Assembly (NCBI GenBank): GCA_035764385.1
Contig: DASTZI010000190.1
Coordinates: 1 to 7,047 of the forward strand
Source of the DNA: Gp6-AA40 sp035764385
GTDB lineage: Bacteria > Acidobacteriota > Vicinamibacteria > Vicinamibacterales > UBA2999
Reading direction: 5' to 3'
DNA length: 7,047 nt
Shown: piece by piece, positions 4,953 to 7,047 of the stretch
How the letters are laid out: each line of letters opens with the position of its first letter
Numbering within the stretch: the stretch's first letter is position 1
Position numbers and translations under genes: made by a program
The notes under the pieces: model-generated
Seen by the model: only the letters and a program-made list of their open reading frames with translations
What the model was told of the DNA's origin: nothing
The model's database searches: none

Positions 4953-6148
4953 CATCGATCGTCGTCCATTACCAGGAGATTGCGCTCAAAGGGAAGAACC
5001 GGCCGTGGTTCCTCGGCCGCCTTGTGCGAAATCTCCGGCGCGCGCTGTCCGACCTCGACATTGTCGATGTTCGTTCGCTGATGGGGCGGATAGAAATCCG
5101 GCTCGGACCCGGCACCAGCAGGGAAGCGGCGGGCGAGCGGGTTCGTCGCACCTTCGGGATTGCGAACTTCTCGTTCGCGCGGCGGACCGTGCTCGACATC
5201 GATGCGATCGCACAGGCGATTCTCGACGACCTCGGCGATCGGACGTACCAAAGCTTTCGCGTCAGCGTTCGTCGTGCGGACAAACGTTTTCCGATGACGT
5301 CGCCGCAGGTCGAACGTGAAATCGGAGGACGCATCAAACAGGCGCGCGGGTGGGCGGTGGATCTGGACGATGCGGAACTCACCATCCACGTCGAGCTGCT
5401 GACGGCGGAGGCGTTTTACTTTTTCGGCAAAGAACGCGGCGCAGGCGGTCTCCCAACCGGAACGGCAGGGCGGGTGACCTGTCTACTGTCGGGCGGAATC
5501 GATTCACCCGTCGCGGCGCACCGAATGATGAAGCGTGGCTGCGCCGCCAGCTTTGTCCACTTCCACAGCTATCCGATCCTCTCGCGTGCCTCGATGGAGA
5601 AGGCGCGCGAGCTGGTTCGGCTGCTGACGACGTGGCAACAGCGATCGAGGTTGTACCTCGTTGCGTTTGGCGACATTCAGCAGCACGTGGTGCTCGCGGT
5701 GCCCGGACCGATGCGCGTCATCGTCTACCGCCGGTTGATGCTCAGGATTGCCGAGAAGATCGCGCTGGCACGCGGCGCGAAAGCGTTGGTGACCGGCGAA
5801 GTGGTTGGTCAGGTCGCATCGCAGACGCTCGAGAATCTTCAGGTGATTGGCAGCGTGGCGACGTTACCCGTGTTCCGGCCGTTGATTGGCATGGACAAGC
5901 AAGAGATCATGACCGAGGCGCGCGCGCTCGGCACATATCCAATCTCGATTGTGCCGGATCAGGATTGCTGCACGCTGTTCACGCCGCGGAATCCGCTCAC
6001 CCGTGGACGTCTGGCCGACGTCGAAGCTGCTGAGCGAGCGCTACCGATCAGCGAGATGGTCGAGACGGCGGCAGCCGACGCGGCCGTGGAAGATTTCGAA
6101 TACCCTGTTGTACGATCGATCGTCGGAGGTGCGAAGTGGCCGCAGTAA
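4946..6148 (+). CDS. thiI: tRNA 4-thiouridine synthase ThiI (form without rhodanese domain)
   Basis: ThiI adenylates uridine 8 of tRNA and transfers sulfur to make 4-thiouridine; in some bacteria it also supplies sulfur for the thiazole of thiamine. The 400 residues show the N-terminal ferredoxin-like segment VHYQEIALKGKNRPWF (7-22), a THUMP domain (about 60-165), and the PP-loop SGGIDS at 182-187. TGEVVGQVASQTLENL is the conserved ThiI block in the second half of the ATPase domain. C341-C342 in DCCTLFTPRNP lie near the position of the catalytic C344 of E. coli ThiI. The protein ends without the rhodanese domain of the 482-residue E. coli form, so sulfur is likely received directly from a cysteine desulfurase and the thiamine role is doubtful. 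Two GTG starts are possible: 4946 (used) or 4949, which gives a GTGA overlap with the previous stop; GGAA at 4937-4940 suits either. It overlaps fbaB by 13 bp. Confidence 0.93.
   Translation: MVTSIVVHYQEIALKGKNRPWFLGRLVRNLRRALSDLDIVDVRSLMGRIEIRLGPGTSREAAGERVRRTFGIANFSFARRTVLDIDAIAQAILDDLGDRTYQSFRVSVRRADKRFPMTSPQVEREIGGRIKQARGWAVDLDDAELTIHVELLTAEAFYFFGKERGAGGLPTGTAGRVTCLLSGGIDSPVAAHRMMKRGCAASFVHFHSYPILSRASMEKARELVRLLTTWQQRSRLYLVAFGDIQQHVVLAVPGPMRVIVYRRLMLRIAEKIALARGAKALVTGEVVGQVASQTLENLQVIGSVATLPVFRPLIGMDKQEIMTEARALGTYPISIVPDQDCCTLFTPRNPLTRGRLADVEAAERALPISEMVETAAADAAVEDFEYPVVRSIVGGAKWPQ
6125..6130 (+). promoter_or_regulatory. Strong ribosome binding site deciding the fbaB start
   Basis: GGAGGT lies inside the end of thiI, five bases before the GTG at 6136. 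It is the best Shine-Dalgarno match seen before any gene in the window. It fixes the aldolase start at that GTG, although this start overlaps the last 13 bases of thiI, and it suggests that fbaB is translated more strongly than the genes before it. Confidence 0.75.
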
Positions 6149-7047
6149 GTGGAGTTGCAACAGGAGAAGCGCTGAGCCGCATCGAGAGCCTGCTTGGCAG
6201 TGACGCGTCGTTGCTGACGCATCAGTGCCGCACCATTCCGCGGGACGAGCTGCATCTGCCCGGCCCCGACTTCGTCGATCGCATCGTCGCGTCGTCCGAT
6301 CGCCCGCCTCGCGTCCTCGGCAACCTGCAGTGGTTGTTCGATACCGGACGGCTGGCTCGCACCGGCTACGTTTCGATTCTGCCAGTCGATCAGGGGATCG
6401 AACACTCCGCCGGCGCGTCATTTGCGCCGAACCCGTCCTACTTCGACCCCGAGAACATCGTGAAGCTCGCCATCGAAGGCGGGTGCAACGCGGTTGCGTC
6501 GACCCTTGGCGTACTTGGCTCGAGTGCGCGCCGCTACGCGCACAAGATTCCGTTCATCGTGAAGCTGAATCACAACGAGTTCATCTCGTATCCAAACTCG
6601 TTCGATCAGATCAAGTTTGGAAGCGTCAAGCAGGCATGGAACATGGGTGCCGCCGGCGTGGGCGCGACCATTTATTTCGGGTCCGAAGAATCGAAACGGC
6701 AGATTCAGGAAGTGAGCGCGATGTTCGAGCATGCGCACGAGCTGGGCATGTTCACCGTGCTCTGGTGCTACCTGCGCAACCCCGCCTTCAAGACCGCGGA
6801 GAAGGACTTCCACGTCTCCGCCGACCTCTCCAGCCAGGCCGACCACCTGGGAGTGACGATCGAGGCCGACATCATCAAGCAGAAGCTGCCCGAGAACAAC
6901 GGCGGCTACCTCGCCCTCTCCACCAAGGAGAGCCCGTACGGCAAGATCGATAAGTCGGTGTACGACAAGCTCGCCTCCGACAACCCGATCGACTGGACGC
7001 GCTACCAGGTCGCGAACTGCTACATGGGGCGCTCGGGCCTCATCAAC
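6136..7047 (+). CDS. fbaB: Class I fructose-bisphosphate aldolase, FbaB/DhnA type (C-terminus beyond right edge)
   Basis: The enzyme cleaves fructose 1,6-bisphosphate to glyceraldehyde 3-phosphate and dihydroxyacetone phosphate through a Schiff base. Translation from GTG 6136 gives 304 residues, open to the window edge, out of about 350-360 expected. The sequence follows E. coli FbaB almost without gaps: SLLGSDASLL near 18-27, GYVSILPVDQGIEHSAGASF near 77-96, RRYAHKIPFIVKLNHNE near 131-147, GATIYFGSEES near 177-187, HELGMFTVLWCYLRN near 201-215, HVSADL near 226-231 and NCYMGRSGLIN at the end. K248 in ADIIKQK is my candidate for the Schiff-base lysine by family position. The short region upstream of residue 14 is extra compared with E. 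coli. Base use changes abruptly inside the gene at about 6733, becoming almost exclusively G or C at third positions. It is third in the adenosyltransferase-thiI-fbaB run, with its own strong ribosome binding site. Confidence 0.93.
   Translation, partial: MAAVSGVATGEALSRIESLLGSDASLLTHQCRTIPRDELHLPGPDFVDRIVASSDRPPRVLGNLQWLFDTGRLARTGYVSILPVDQGIEHSAGASFAPNPSYFDPENIVKLAIEGGCNAVASTLGVLGSSARRYAHKIPFIVKLNHNEFISYPNSFDQIKFGSVKQAWNMGAAGVGATIYFGSEESKRQIQEVSAMFEHAHELGMFTVLWCYLRNPAFKTAEKDFHVSADLSSQADHLGVTIEADIIKQKLPENNGGYLALSTKESPYGKIDKSVYDKLASDNPIDWTRYQVANCYMGRSGLIN

Noticed and set aside
6225..6953. A 242-codon plus-strand frame overlapping the aldolase.
   Set aside because: It is an out-of-frame shadow of fbaB; the FbaB frame matches the family throughout.
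1..7047. Search for CRISPR arrays, tRNA genes, insertion-sequence ends, prophage attachment sites or toxin-antitoxin pairs.
   Set aside because: No regularly spaced repeats, cloverleaf-like sequence, transposase frame or small paired genes could be found; gaps between genes are all under 100 bp.

Overview
The window is high-GC bacterial chromosome, densely packed with housekeeping genes and without any recognisable mobile element, tRNA, rRNA or CRISPR. The gene complement is a YgfZ folate protein, a Nudix hydrolase, a soluble hybrid histidine kinase, MutY, a PduO-type adenosyltransferase, a ThiI without rhodanese domain and an FbaB-type class I aldolase. Together with an exported protein carrying a Sec-type signal peptide, this suits a free-living soil or sediment bacterium. 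Acidobacteriota is my best guess, but it is an inference from style and not proven by any single gene.

Layout: (1) 1-547, minus strand: the N-terminal 182 residues of an exported protein of unknown function, cut by the left edge. (2) 595-1548, plus: ygfZ, divergent from it. (3) 1545-1592: a convergent junction built around an inverted repeat whose arms contain the stop codons of both flanking genes. (4) 4391 down to 1589, minus: mutY, then a REC-HisKA-HATPase-REC hybrid kinase, then a MutT/NudG-type Nudix gene whose GTG start overlaps the kinase stop by four bases. (5) 4392-4412: a 21-bp divergent gap with a perfect TATAAT. (6) 4413-7047, plus: a tight run of pduO-type adenosyltransferase, thiI and fbaB with overlapping ends. 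fbaB is cut by the right edge after 304 residues.

How the genes fit together: the minus-strand block holds two relatives of the oxidised-guanine (GO) repair system, a MutY lacking its C-terminal 8-oxoG-recognition domain and a small stand-alone Nudix hydrolase, separated by a soluble phosphorelay protein. The plus-strand run joins cofactor adenosylation, tRNA sulfur transfer and central carbon metabolism; these are linked by translational overlap rather than by an obvious shared pathway.

I do not see a clearly new defence or mobile system. The observations most worth checking are a sharp break in third-position GC inside fbaB at about 6733, the likely leaderless TTG-started adenosyltransferase mRNA, the inverted repeat supplying stops to two convergent genes, and the kinase inserted between the two GO-type genes.
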